A DNA stretch of 64,000 bases from Alphaproteobacteria bacterium (GCA_016722515.1 JADKJE010000002.1:124001-188000); one strand, 5' to 3'; numbered from the stretch's first letter, positions 1 through 9,477 are shown. Made by a program: numbers and translations. The notes: generated by a model not told the origin, from the sequence alone.

Positions 1-832
1 TAAACGGCTTATCAAAATTTCAGGCAAAATTACCCGGGACCAAAAAGCGTTAGCCGAAATCATTCATGTATCGTGGGTCACGCCGATGATGGATGGATTA
101 TTTTTAGGAAGCTCGCGCGAGCGTCGCCACTTTTTTGACCGCCTCACATATGCGTTTCACCCCGATCATGCCAATCTGGTAAGCCAGTATGAAAAACTTC
201 TTAAAGAACGGATGACCTTACTTCAGGAAGAACATTTTGATCCTATATGGCTTCATACGCTTGAACATCAACTAGCAGGATTAGCTGTAGCCATTGCCGC
301 CAACCGCAATGACGCATTGTCGATTATACAGACATCCATCGATTTAACCCTAAGCGCCTTTCCTAAAGCGCTGCTGCGCATCGTAGGTCAGTGTGAAACG
401 TGGCTGCAGGAGATGCCCGCCATTGAAGCCGAAGCGCTGCTGAGCCAGTCTTATTTAAAAAACCGAGACCGCGACCGGATTTCTGGGCGCAACCATGTCG
501 GGCCACAAACCAGCGATTTAGCCGTAACCCACGGCATTAACCACATGCCCGCGCACCAATGCTCTACGGGAGAACAAAAAGCATTACTACTGTCGATTAT
601 ATTGGCACATATACGCGCCAAAGTAACCTGGCATCAGCATCCACCGATCGTACTGCTCGATGAAGTAGTAGCCCATCTCGATATCACCCGCCGCCATGCT
701 TTGTTTGAAGAACTGCTGCTGCTTAAAAGCCAAGCCTGGTTAACCGGAACGGATGCGTCGCTTTTTGAAGGGTTAGGTGGGAAAGCACAATTTATTAAAG
801 TGGACGCAGGGCAATGTGTCCCCTGTGGATAA
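1..832 (+). CDS. recF: RecF recombination protein, 5' truncated by window edge
   Basis: RecF is an SMC-like ATPase that helps load RecA at single-stranded gaps in the RecFOR pathway. The reading frame is open from base 2, so the N-terminus with Walker A lies outside the window and about 276 residues are visible. The ABC signature-like segment STGEQKALLLSI and the Walker B segment VLLDEVVAHLD appear near the C-terminus in the order expected of RecF. The stretch SWVTPMMDGLFLGSSRERR also matches the family. The stop codon sits inside a perfect DnaA-box 9-mer at 824-832. Identification is firm; only the 5' end is missing. Confidence 0.93.
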   Translation, partial: KRLIKISGKITRDQKALAEIIHVSWVTPMMDGLFLGSSRERRHFFDRLTYAFHPDHANLVSQYEKLLKERMTLLQEEHFDPIWLHTLEHQLAGLAVAIAANRNDALSIIQTSIDLTLSAFPKALLRIVGQCETWLQEMPAIEAEALLSQSYLKNRDRDRISGRNHVGPQTSDLAVTHGINHMPAHQCSTGEQKALLLSIILAHIRAKVTWHQHPPIVLLDEVVAHLDITRRHALFEELLLLKSQAWLTGTDASLFEGLGGKAQFIKVDAGQCVPCG

Positions 833-928
833 CAGTCAGCCGGCCACTTAGGGCATCTTTTGATGTCGTCGTAGCAGATAGTTACGAATTGCGCTAGTCG
901 CGCAATGAATATCGTGCTGGTTCTCCGA

Positions 929-967
929 TTTAGATGGGTACTGACTACGGCCCTCTACTCATCTAAA
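929..967. repeat. Inverted repeat between recF and trcR
   Basis: A 12-base arm at 929-940 pairs with 956-967 with one mismatch around a 15-base loop. It lies between two convergent genes. There is no clear T-tract on either strand, so a terminator role is only possible. Confidence 0.4.
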
Positions 968-1026
968 AGCCTAGGATGACGGTTAAAACCGCATCATGGC
1001 TCATTTTTCGTTAGTTGGTAACAACC

Positions 1027-1593
1027 CTATTCCGTACCGGTCTCTTTCTTTCCAGAAATGATTTCCGACTTGCGGGCTTCATCGACTGCTAGATCAAGCT
1101 CCGTTTGCGTGCACAAGCCCAGCAACACCGGATCACGAGGTTTTATTTGGCCGATATTCCAGTGAGAGCGCTCACGAATACTTTTAATGGTATTCTTGGT
1201 GGTACCGATCAATTTGATAATCTGCGCATCCTTAATAGAAGGACAGTGCTTCAACAACCATGAAATCGCATCCGGCTTATCCTGACGGCGAGCAACAGGG
1301 GTGTAGCGGGCACGCTTAGAGTTTTTACGTTTAATTTCGTCAATCAGCTCCGCTTTTCTGGAGAGCAGTAATTTTGTGTTTGAATTTTTTTCACAGCGTT
1401 CAATCTCATCCCGGGTAAGCTGTCCGCCAACGATGGGATCAATACCAATAATGCCTGTAGCCACTTCGCCATCAGCAATGCCCTTTACCTCAAGCGGGTG
1501 AAGGTTGCAAAAATCGGCAATTTGGTCAAAGGTTAAAGACGTATTTTCAACCAGCCACACAGCGGTTGCTTTAGGCATCAGTAATTTAGACAT
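1027..1593 (-). CDS. trcR: DUF1013 family cell-cycle transcriptional regulator TrcR
   Basis: This 188-residue protein matches the alphaproteobacterial DUF1013 family. The family is known as TrcR, a regulator of cell-cycle transcription linked to the CtrA network. The N-terminus LLMPKATAVWLVENTSLTF and the segment FCNLHPLEVKGIADGE are typical of the family. A second basic, helix-rich region around residues 95-150 probably contains a helix-turn-helix. The start is supported by AAGGAATAAC just upstream on the minus strand. It is convergent with recF and stands alone. The family assignment is strong; the regulatory role here is inferred from it. Confidence 0.88.
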   Translation of the reverse strand: MSKLLMPKATAVWLVENTSLTFDQIADFCNLHPLEVKGIADGEVATGIIGIDPIVGGQLTRDEIERCEKNSNTKLLLSRKAELIDEIKRKNSKRARYTPVARRQDKPDAISWLLKHCPSIKDAQIIKLIGTTKNTIKSIRERSHWNIGQIKPRDPVLLGLCTQTELDLAVDEARKSEIISGKKETGTE

Positions 1594-1747
1594 TTGTTAT
1601 TCCTTAAGGCTAGAAACATATATGTGGAGCGGATTATAGACGGTTGTGGGATAAAAGTAAACTGTTTCCTGCTCCGCTGAAGCTACGTAGGATCTGAGTT
1701 TTCGTTTTAATCAGGGAAACGCCCTGCGAAGCTTCAGCGAAGCAGGG

Positions 1748-1823
1748 TGGTGCCCAGAGCCAGAATCGAACTGGCGACACAAGGATTTTCAGTCCTTTGC
1801 TCTACCGACTGAGCTATCTGGGC
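1748..1823 (-). tRNA. tRNA-Phe (anticodon GAA), CCA encoded
   Basis: The minus strand folds into a complete cloverleaf. The acceptor stem GCCCAGA pairs with TCTGGGC. The D-arm is AGCTCAGTCGGTAGAGC, the anticodon loop CTGAAAA gives GAA, and the T-loop is TTCGATT. The terminal CCA is encoded at 1750-1748. Confidence 0.96.
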
Positions 1824-1956
1824 ACATAAACCCCCCAGCAGTTGCTAGGAAAGTTGTCATCAAGACCCACCCTTATAAAAGAAAATCTTTAAACTGTCTA
1901 GTAAGAATCTTGCGCTATGCCTAAAAGATGGAATATGCTTTAGGTAGGGGAGAGGT

Positions 1957-2589
1957 ATGAAAGGCAGAGACACAAACAGCCATTTAAAATGGAAAGATAA
2001 CCGCAAAGTGAATAGCTTTGTTGGTATGTTGATTCCGCTATACCTGGTAATGCTGGCTTTTTTTGTTATTTTATGCTCGCTCTCAACCCCAGTGGCGACA
2101 AAAAAACAGAATGTTATTGATAGTTTAAATGGCCAGTTCAAAGAGCTTTCTTACCGTGAAAAAGTTGACAGCACCCTGCCAGAGCGCCTGGCTATGGTTA
2201 GAAAATTATTTTCTGATCCTTCTGCTTTTGGCCCTGTAGAGGCCGAAATAGACCATGAATCCATCAAAATGCCGGTTAAATTGACCCAATTATATAACAG
2301 TGAAACCAGTCACCTTGTTCAAAACAGACAGGTGTTTTTACTGAAGCTTGTGTCGCAACTGCTGGATCAACACGCAACGTTTAAATTGAGATGTGTGATT
2401 GGTTTTAAAAAACAAGAAACAAAAACCCAGGAGCTCGCGATGCTTCAAGCGGGCTATTTGGCTCATTTCCTGCTGGCCAATGGTGCACCAATCGCTCAGG
2501 TGGAAATCGGGATTAGCTCTGAACAACCCGATACCATTCAATTTATTTTTGAACCTCACGAAAAAGAGAGAACCCATGAGCGAATCTGA
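1957..2589 (+). CDS. MotB-like single-pass membrane protein lacking the ion-binding Asp
   Basis: The protein has 210 residues with a basic N-terminus, one membrane segment at about residues 22-42 and a periplasmic remainder. The segment LAFFVILCSLS resembles the MotB transmembrane helix. By alignment with the next gene, the position of the conserved proton-binding Asp is Pro27. The C-terminal part is weakly OmpA/MotB-like in layout, but I cannot confirm a peptidoglycan-binding loop. The start has a strong AGGGGAGAGG site. The gene overlaps the next one by 14 bases, so the two are probably translationally coupled. Assignment as a stator-like or TolR/ExbD-like subunit is inference; no MotA homologue is adjacent. 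Confidence 0.6.
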   Translation: MKGRDTNSHLKWKDNRKVNSFVGMLIPLYLVMLAFFVILCSLSTPVATKKQNVIDSLNGQFKELSYREKVDSTLPERLAMVRKLFSDPSAFGPVEAEIDHESIKMPVKLTQLYNSETSHLVQNRQVFLLKLVSQLLDQHATFKLRCVIGFKKQETKTQELAMLQAGYLAHFLLANGAPIAQVEIGISSEQPDTIQFIFEPHEKERTHERI

Positions 2590-3262
2590 TACACATGATA
2601 TCCAACATTTTTGGATGATTTCACTGGCTGATCTTTTGGGAATCATCCTTTCTTTTTTTGTGCTTACTTTTTCAATTTCAGAGATGAATGCCGATGGCTG
2701 GAAGCAGGTAAAAAATTCAATGGGTGATGTCTTTGTTGAACCCATCAATGGAGTGATCCTGGATCAACGAATCAAGCGGGTCAGCGGCAATGACTCAAAG
2801 CAGACCATCACCGATCTCAGTTATTTCAAAAAAGTCTTACTCCAACAAATAAACGATGACCCAGCCTTGCAAGCCTTTACGGTAAAGGAAGAGAAAGGTC
2901 ATCTTGCTGTTACCGTGCCCCTAACAGCGCTTTTTAAACCCGACCAGTCCGAATTATCCGTCGAGGGCATTTCGTTGATTTTTTATTTAGGCAATATGCT
3001 TTATAGCGTTAATAACAAATTAGAATGTCGGATAGAGATTCCCAATCCAAGTTTGGTGGATCATGTTTTTCAAAAACAATGGCAATCCTCTTTTATTCGT
3101 GCCAAGCAATTGGCAGAGGAGTTGAAAAAATCAGGATATAGTTATAACATACCCATCTTTGGAAGGGTTGTGGAACAAGATGCCGCTGTAGCTGAGGTAC
3201 AAAAACCAGCGCATGATGGTCCTGCAATCGCAATTTTGATCCATCCTGTTAAGGCTATTTAA
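2576..3262 (+). CDS. MotB-like protein with conserved transmembrane Asp
   Basis: This 228-residue protein starts at an ATG inside the end of the previous gene. Residues 12-34 match the MotB transmembrane helix, including the conserved aspartate in SLADLLGIILSFFVL (Asp19), the ion-binding residue of stator B subunits. Around residues 125-150, LTALFKPDQSELSVEG resembles the start of the OmpA/MotB peptidoglycan-binding domain, but that domain looks short and divergent. An upstream in-frame ATG at 2399 exists but would lie inside the first gene. The protein may form a heterodimer with its Asp-less neighbour. Whether it drives a flagellum or another energised envelope machine cannot be told. Confidence 0.68.
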   Translation: MSESDTHDIQHFWMISLADLLGIILSFFVLTFSISEMNADGWKQVKNSMGDVFVEPINGVILDQRIKRVSGNDSKQTITDLSYFKKVLLQQINDDPALQAFTVKEEKGHLAVTVPLTALFKPDQSELSVEGISLIFYLGNMLYSVNNKLECRIEIPNPSLVDHVFQKQWQSSFIRAKQLAEELKKSGYSYNIPIFGRVVEQDAAVAEVQKPAHDGPAIAILIHPVKAI

Positions 3263-3324
3263 ATTTTAAATAGCTGGATAACACCAGACAGGATGGCCAG
3301 ACAGGATGTGAGGTGTTTTCGCGT

Positions 3325-6300
3325 ATGCGATGGGGTAGTGTTGTGGTTCGCGCCAGGTTCTTAAGCGTGCTTGGATCAGCATTAATGCTGAGTTTTTTTG
3401 TCTTGGCACCCATGGTGAAAGCAGCACAGCCACTTACATTTTCGGTCAATCACTCTGAAAATGACGGAATCACCACCCTTCATATTCAATTTGAAGCAGC
3501 CGATACGCCACAATTCCAGACAGGAAAAGTCGGCTCTACTTTGTTTATCCGTTTCCGCGAAGAATATGCCGCCAAAACGACCTTATTAACAGCTAAATTA
3601 AAACCATATATAACATCCGCTTCCTCAAGCCAGGATCACAAGGCGATCAATATTGTGTTTAATCAGCCCTTTATGCTTAAAAGGCAAACCCAAGGGGTCG
3701 ACATCATTCTGGGAAATGCTAAATCTTCTGTACAATCCCATTCTAAGGCCGCACAGACAAGCCCTGCCGAATTTGCAGAATTAGAACCAAGTGCCGGCCC
3801 TGAGGAACCCAACAACGATAATACCAACACAGCTAAAGAAGAGAAAAAAGAAGATAAATCTGAAGGCCCTTTGCCAGAAGCCACTGAAGCTGCTTCACCA
3901 AAACCAGTTGTACGATTGGTGCCCCCCGCATCAACGTTAAGGGCTATTGAAAAGCAAAAGAAAATAGCACAGCTACAGTCTAAAAAGAGACCGAAAAAAA
4001 CAGAGGTTATTCCAAGCGATGCACCCCAAAAAGCAGTAGCCGAAAAGAAAAACACGCCCGCTCGGCCACCAAAAGACCAGGCCGTAACTTCTAAGGAAAC
4101 AAAGGCCATAACACCCCAAGCACTTAAGTCGAGCACAGCTCCACCCGCCCCTACTACGGTTGCCCCCCCTAAACCAATCCCCGAAAAAAATCCCGTCGTA
4201 GAACAGCTTGATCAGGATAAGAACACCGCCCCGGCAGAAGAAACCAATGAACGAGCGATCCTGCAAAAGGGAATCTCTCAGGATACAATGCGCATCAACG
4301 CATGGGATCAATTAGCCAAAGGCGATGATGAAAAAGAAGACCCAACATCAATCAGCATTGATCAATACCCCTACGTAACCATTCATTGGGATCAATTAGT
4401 ATCGTTGGCGGTGTTTGAACGCGCTCCTTATACCTGGATTGTGTTTGATGCTTATAAACATGTTGATTTAAGTGATTTCAACCATCAATTGCCACACATT
4501 AAGGACATAAAGCAAATTGTCGATAAACATTACACGATCATCCGTATTCAGCATGATGCCCCACTTCATGTGGAAACACGCCACAAGGGCAACGATTGGA
4601 AACTCTATTTTTTACCTCAGGCAAAAGCGCCTGGACGCATTTTGACCGTTAAACCCCTTAATCAAGTTAAACATCGCGCAGGAAGCTATATTCCCGTTGC
4701 CAATACGGGTCAAATTATCCGTATGGTCGATCCGGATATCGGCGATAACATCGTGATTGTTCCGCTTCCTTATGCAGAAGTAGGTATTGCCTCTTTCATT
4801 CAATCCGTCGATTATTCTATTTTACCAAGCGCTCAGGGACTTGCTATTATTGCCCATAATGAGGAAGTTACCGTAGAGCAGGATCCCACAGGAGTTATGA
4901 TCGAAAGCCCCTCACTTCAGCCTTATATTGAATTACAACAAAAGGCTCAAGTCGACGCAGAAATTAATCAATATGAAAAGCAGCATCTACAAGACGGATT
5001 AATGCTCACGTCAACCTTATTGCCCTTTCCGATTCCAAAAGCCGAAAACAAAGCATCCTTTTTGCAGGGCCTAGACCGCTTAAATCAGAAATTAAATACG
5101 ATCCCAGATCCCAAAGACAGGCTGGGTGTCCATTTTGATATTGCACGGTGGTATGCGCAAAATGATTTTAACACCGAAGCGCTCGGCGTACTCAATTATA
5201 TCAAATCATTCAATACCCCCTTATCATTACAGAAAACATTTCTAATGCTTCATGGAGCACTAGCCTATCGGCTTCATGATTTCCCACAGGCCAGTCAGGA
5301 TTTCTCCCTATTACGATCCATGCCCTTATCCTTTAAAGAACAACAAGAGGTAACGTTCTGGGATGGTTTAACTCAGCTAGAACAACGTCAGCCTGGAACG
5401 GACCTTCCTTATGTTCAATACCGCGAAGATTTTTTGAGACTTTATCCCCAAACCTGGCGTATTCCTTTGGGGCTAGCCTCTGCCCAATGGGCTTTATCGC
5501 TGGATGATGGTGGCGAAAAAGCAAAAGCAGTGATCGACAATCTTTTAGAAGAAAAAGGCGCAGACACTCCCATCAATGACATTAAGTTCATGAAAGCACA
5601 GCTGCTCATGAAACAAAAAGAATGGGACGAAGCAAAAACCATTCTGCAAGAATTAATGGGCGATGCAAAGGATCGATTAAATCGCGCACGTGCTGAGTAT
5701 AATTTCATCCGCATTCAATTAGATCTCAAGCAAATAGATTCTTCGAAGGCGGCCGAACGTCTGGAACATCTTGTCTTTGTCTGGCGTGAGCCCGATTTTG
5801 AAGGCCAGATTCTACGTGACATCGGTCAGCTTTATGTCGACGACAAGCACTATGAAAAAGGTATGCAATCATGGAAACAATTTGTGACCTTTTATCCCGA
5901 ATCAGAATATAGCCTGTCGGTTAGTCGTCAGCTGAGTGAAACATTTCAGTTTTTATTTAAAGATGGTGGAGCTGATCGTTTGTCAGACATTGATGCACTT
6001 TCACTTTATTATAAATTCAGAGAATGGCAACCCATTGGTTCCGTAGGGGATGAAATTACACGGAAATTGGCAACACGACTGTCGAGGGTTGACTTAATCC
6101 CTGAAGCTATTTTACTGCTAGAACATCAAACGCAATATCGACTTTCAGGCGCAGAAAAAGATCATGCATTACTGGAATTAGCCCATCTGTATCTCTTAGA
6201 GAAAAAATCTGACAAAGCCATTGAAACCCTCGATAAAATCGCCCCCACAGCCGAGGAAGATATCCTGCGGCAAGCACGTTATTTGCGTGCAGAATCCTAT

Positions 6301-6723
6301 ATAAATCTGGGCCGTGGTGAAGACGCCAAAGCCCTGCTTGATAATGACCCATCTGAAAAATCTAATTTATTGAGATCCGAAATTTTCTGGCGTCAACGCA
6401 ACTGGGTTAGGTTGGTTGCCACGCTAGAACAAGTCCTCATGCGACGGCATTTGCAAAATACACTACTTAATCAGGAAGAAAGCGATCTACTGATGCGGCT
6501 GTCATTGGGATATGCCATGACAGGCCATGAGAAAGGGCTTAGCATTATCAAAGAACGCTATCAACCGCATTTAGATACCACATTAAAAACGACCCAAATC
6601 ATCAATTATCTAATCGAAGTACCTAAACCTATCCGCCCTAAGGAACTCGAAAAAACACTGGGTCTGGATAATATCGAGAATTTCTGGGTTAATTATAAGA
6701 AAACATTGGCAAACCCCACATAG
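3325..6723 (+). CDS. Large exported TPR-repeat envelope protein (about 1132 aa)
   Basis: The N-terminus carries a signal peptide (hydrophobic stretch ending near MVKAAQ), so the protein is probably periplasmic or outer-membrane associated. After it come a beta-rich region of about 100 residues reminiscent of AMIN-type domains, then roughly 150 residues of Lys/Pro/Ala/Glu/Thr-rich linker. A second beta-rich segment follows, and then about 550 residues of helical hairpins with the spacing of TPR repeats. I chose the ATG at 3325 because GAGGTG precedes it by 9 bases; a GTG at 3313 is the longer alternative. It follows the MotB-like pair by 62 bases on the same strand and probably belongs to their operon. 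Its partner is unknown, but a scaffold around the two membrane proteins fits. Confidence 0.65.
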   Translation: MRWGSVVVRARFLSVLGSALMLSFFVLAPMVKAAQPLTFSVNHSENDGITTLHIQFEAADTPQFQTGKVGSTLFIRFREEYAAKTTLLTAKLKPYITSASSSQDHKAINIVFNQPFMLKRQTQGVDIILGNAKSSVQSHSKAAQTSPAEFAELEPSAGPEEPNNDNTNTAKEEKKEDKSEGPLPEATEAASPKPVVRLVPPASTLRAIEKQKKIAQLQSKKRPKKTEVIPSDAPQKAVAEKKNTPARPPKDQAVTSKETKAITPQALKSSTAPPAPTTVAPPKPIPEKNPVVEQLDQDKNTAPAEETNERAILQKGISQDTMRINAWDQLAKGDDEKEDPTSISIDQYPYVTIHWDQLVSLAVFERAPYTWIVFDAYKHVDLSDFNHQLPHIKDIKQIVDKHYTIIRIQHDAPLHVETRHKGNDWKLYFLPQAKAPGRILTVKPLNQVKHRAGSYIPVANTGQIIRMVDPDIGDNIVIVPLPYAEVGIASFIQSVDYSILPSAQGLAIIAHNEEVTVEQDPTGVMIESPSLQPYIELQQKAQVDAEINQYEKQHLQDGLMLTSTLLPFPIPKAENKASFLQGLDRLNQKLNTIPDPKDRLGVHFDIARWYAQNDFNTEALGVLNYIKSFNTPLSLQKTFLMLHGALAYRLHDFPQASQDFSLLRSMPLSFKEQQEVTFWDGLTQLEQRQPGTDLPYVQYREDFLRLYPQTWRIPLGLASAQWALSLDDGGEKAKAVIDNLLEEKGADTPINDIKFMKAQLLMKQKEWDEAKTILQELMGDAKDRLNRARAEYNFIRIQLDLKQIDSSKAAERLEHLVFVWREPDFEGQILRDIGQLYVDDKHYEKGMQSWKQFVTFYPESEYSLSVSRQLSETFQFLFKDGGADRLSDIDALSLYYKFREWQPIGSVGDEITRKLATRLSRVDLIPEAILLLEHQTQYRLSGAEKDHALLELAHLYLLEKKSDKAIETLDKIAPTAEEDILRQARYLRAESYINLGRGEDAKALLDNDPSEKSNLLRSEIFWRQRNWVRLVATLEQVLMRRHLQNTLLNQEESDLLMRLSLGYAMTGHEKGLSIIKERYQPHLDTTLKTTQIINYLIEVPKPIRPKELEKTLGLDNIENFWVNYKKTLANPT

Positions 6724-6849
6724 ACAAGCCAAATCAAACATTGTCTTTTCATTATACAGATATAGAATAGATTCATATCATAACCAGGTTGACTCCATCT
6801 TTATCGCAGTATAGAGTTCCTCGATTTCTAATCAAGAATGGAGACCTAT

Positions 6850-8184
6850 ATGAGAGAGACTATTATTCATGCTATAAAAGCAAAAAAATCCGATGAAACG
6901 ATAATAGGAGTAATAAATAAGAATCTTAATACTATTAATACTATATCTAAGAAAGATGGTAAATTGCCAATAACGGTCGCTGCCGAGACCGGATCTTTTG
7001 AGGTTGTGAAGCATCTTCTGGAATTAGGATGTGGAACGCATGCTGAGAAAGTTGGACAATTTCCACTTTATTACGCGATTTCACGCCCCGATATTGTAAA
7101 ATTAATGCTGCGCCATGGAGCTACTCTCCCCCAAACAGACGGGGGGATAATACCTATTGGCTCACTGGAGATGAGTCTCGACGAGGATTTCGATCCAGAG
7201 AATTACTTTGACATATTTGCTCCTGAGTGTGAGACAAAAGAGCAAAGAAAAGAATATGAAAAAGCTTGGCAAAACATTGCTAAAAGCCTTGATATAATGC
7301 TTTTTTTTGGAGTTACAAGAAGCGAACCTTGCGCGCTTGTGGCTCGCATCAATGACGATAAATTCGACAGCAGCACCAGAGGATTGTATAAATCGATTGC
7401 TAAAAACGCCCCCACCTGGGATAGAAACATTGCCCCTATGACCAAGATGACGTGGTATGATAATTATCTTGATATGGCCAAAGATAGGCCACTTATTGCA
7501 GTTTCCGTTTTGACAACCCTGATGCGGCTCAACCCTGATGTTATTTCGGCATTAATAGGATTTAACTTTCATGCGATTCAAAAGGATCATGGGCTGCCTG
7601 TCGAAATGTATCAGGACATCATTGGGCATCTAAAACCAGAAAACCCTCCCTTTTCTGAAATAGTTCCTGAAATAATTTCTGTTTTAAGCATTGTTCCCGC
7701 ACTGCGTTTATTCGAAAAAAGCCAGGAAGAAGAAATAACAGCTGAGCAATGGCTGGAGAGTCCTCTTTTAGTCAAAGGACTATGTCATTATTATACACGC
7801 CAATCTTGTGTTGAAATCTTAGATAAACTTGTAGAAAGTGGACTAAAGAGTCTTCATTGCAAAAATCAAGAAAACGTAAATAATCCTCAATTAGTGTGCA
7901 CATTCTTTGAACTCAACAACGAGCAGCAAAAAACAATCTCAGACGTTATCCGGGAGTCATTTCCCCATTGCCGGATCGAAGCAAAAACAAATTATGGACT
8001 AACGAAGCTGGTTATCGATAATCCATACCTAATTCAGCACGCAAGAACCTATCTTGAAGCAAATCCTGATCTTTCTAAACGTTCACACCAGGATCTTATG
8101 AATGGGCATAAGAACCATGTTAATGGAGTCGAAAAATCACGTAAATCGGAAGCACTTGCCGGAAGATCATCCTGTGCTGGGTAG
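6850..8184 (+). CDS. Ankyrin-repeat protein, candidate effector, possibly frameshifted at its end
   Basis: The first 110 residues hold two to three ankyrin repeats, for example KLPITVAAETGSFEVVKHLL followed by FPLYYAISRPDIVKLMLRHG. The remaining 330 residues match no family I recognise. No signal peptide or membrane segment is visible. The start at 6850 is preferred over 6838 because GGAG lies 6 bases before it. The frame closes at 8184, but from about 8132 the +1 frame stays open to 8305 and continues a plausible hydrophilic tail. A run of five A at 8132-8136 is where one extra base would cause this. With a T4SS in the same window an effector role is possible but unproven. Confidence 0.65.
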   Translation: MRETIIHAIKAKKSDETIIGVINKNLNTINTISKKDGKLPITVAAETGSFEVVKHLLELGCGTHAEKVGQFPLYYAISRPDIVKLMLRHGATLPQTDGGIIPIGSLEMSLDEDFDPENYFDIFAPECETKEQRKEYEKAWQNIAKSLDIMLFFGVTRSEPCALVARINDDKFDSSTRGLYKSIAKNAPTWDRNIAPMTKMTWYDNYLDMAKDRPLIAVSVLTTLMRLNPDVISALIGFNFHAIQKDHGLPVEMYQDIIGHLKPENPPFSEIVPEIISVLSIVPALRLFEKSQEEEITAEQWLESPLLVKGLCHYYTRQSCVEILDKLVESGLKSLHCKNQENVNNPQLVCTFFELNNEQQKTISDVIRESFPHCRIEAKTNYGLTKLVIDNPYLIQHARTYLEANPDLSKRSHQDLMNGHKNHVNGVEKSRKSEALAGRSSCAG

Positions 8185-8371
8185 CCTAAAGAATGAAGCT
8201 AAAGATCACGTCATCCGCTATAAGGCTGGCAAGCCAGAAGTTTTAATCCCTGACTCGCCGGCCAATAGTGGAATGCTCCCTCAAAATGGGCTCACACATA
8301 AGTAGGGGGAGGCCCTAGACGCACTCTGTATCTGGTTTGTTTGGACTGATGTAGTTGCTCGTACGATGATC

Positions 8372-9193
8372 TCAAACCGCCCCAAAGCTCTTAACCAAAC
8401 TCCCGCAGATCAAATACCAGCCGTCGATCATCACAAAGAAAATCAACTTAAACGGTAGTGAAATCATCACCGGTGGAAGCATCATCATACCCATGGCCAT
8501 CAAGGTAGAGGAAACGAGCATGTCGATCATCAGGAAGGGAAGAAAAATGAGAAAGCCTATTTCAAACGAACGGCGCAGCTCGCTGATCATAAACGCAGGG
8601 ACCAAGGCACGGTAGGGGGTGTCTTCGGCTTTGGTTGGGGGGGGGATTTTACCCAGGTCCATAAACAGGCCCAAATCTTTCTCGCGTACCTGGCTTAGCA
8701 TAAAATGCTGGAATGGCTTAGCGGTGCGTTCCATGGCAACGTCTTCTTTGATTTCTTCACGCATTAAGGGGGCAATGCCGTCTTTATAGGCTTGTTCAAA
8801 CGTATTCATCATGATAAAGCCGGTTAAAAATAACGCCAGGCTTACCAATACCGGGGTTGGCGGGGTTTGCTGCAAACCCAAGGCACTGCGCAGGAAAGAG
8901 AGCACCACAATGATACGGGTGAAAGAGGTGACCATGACCAGCAGCGAAGGAGCCAGGCTTAATACCCCAACCAGAAGGACCATCTGTAAAATCTTGCCGG
9001 TAACACTGCCGCTATTGGCATCACCCCCCAAATCAACGGATAAAGCCTGGGCACAGGCCGGGTGTGGCGCGAACATAAGGGTGGTTACAAGGGCAACCAG
9101 AGCTATAAGGGCGCATACACCAGCCAAACCATGATAACGGCTCAGGGCGGCGCGGGAATGGGAGGAAAATAAAGTCATAGCCATACTCATCAT
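8372..9193 (-). CDS. fliP: Flagellar export gate protein FliP
   Basis: FliP is a core membrane component of the flagellar type III export gate. The 273-residue protein has a signal-peptide-like N-terminus ending near PACAQA and several membrane helices. It shows the FliP hallmark VVVLSFLRSALGLQQTPP and the C-terminal block GFLIFLPFLMIDMLVSS. Its length is close to the family norm of about 245-270. The start ATGA overlaps the fliO stop, which indicates translational coupling. It is the last gene of a four-gene minus-strand flagellar unit. Confidence 0.96.
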   Translation of the reverse strand: MMSMAMTLFSSHSRAALSRYHGLAGVCALIALVALVTTLMFAPHPACAQALSVDLGGDANSGSVTGKILQMVLLVGVLSLAPSLLVMVTSFTRIIVVLSFLRSALGLQQTPPTPVLVSLALFLTGFIMMNTFEQAYKDGIAPLMREEIKEDVAMERTAKPFQHFMLSQVREKDLGLFMDLGKIPPPTKAEDTPYRALVPAFMISELRRSFEIGFLIFLPFLMIDMLVSSTLMAMGMMMLPPVMISLPFKLIFFVMIDGWYLICGSLVKSFGAV

Positions 9194-9477
9194 GCTTGCG
9201 AATCGTGTGTATCAAGACGGGTTGATTCCTGATCAAGCACAATTGGTTTGGCTCCGCCCAGGAGAATAAAATAACGGCACTGATCCCTTTCCAGTAAAAT
9301 GGCGCGGTGCTTATTGTCGAGCATCAGTGATTCGACCAGGCGGATACGCCGGGGTTTTTTTATCGATACCCAGGAGCCAGATTGATGGCGCCTGAGTAAC
9401 ACAAAGACGATGCCAATGAGGCTGAGCACAAACAGCAGTGCAATCACTACGCGTAGCATCATGAAGGGATCAATCAT
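9190..9477 (-). CDS. fliO: Flagellar biosynthesis protein FliO (short)
   Basis: FliO assists assembly of the FliP ring in the export gate. This protein has 95 residues: a single membrane helix at about residues 9-28, then a short cytoplasmic domain rich in basic residues. That domain contains RRIRLVESLMLDNKHRAILLERD, split in the family as a leading basic strand and a hydrophobic core, and ends in ILLGG. It is compact, as FliO proteins are in many bacteria. Its position directly before fliP, with a 4-base overlap, supports the call beyond the modest sequence similarity. Confidence 0.82.
   Translation of the reverse strand: MIDPFMMLRVVIALLFVLSLIGIVFVLLRRHQSGSWVSIKKPRRIRLVESLMLDNKHRAILLERDQCRYFILLGGAKPIVLDQESTRLDTHDSQA

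Noticed and set aside
824..832. Perfect DnaA box at the end of recF (and another at 60685-60693)
   Set aside because: Isolated single 9-mers; no cluster, AT-rich unwinding element or further boxes, so not called as an origin. About one such match per 130 kb is expected by chance.
3663..4311. Long antisense open frames opposite the TPR protein linker
   Set aside because: They are shadows of the Lys/Pro/Ala-rich coding sequence, with no ribosome site and implausible composition.
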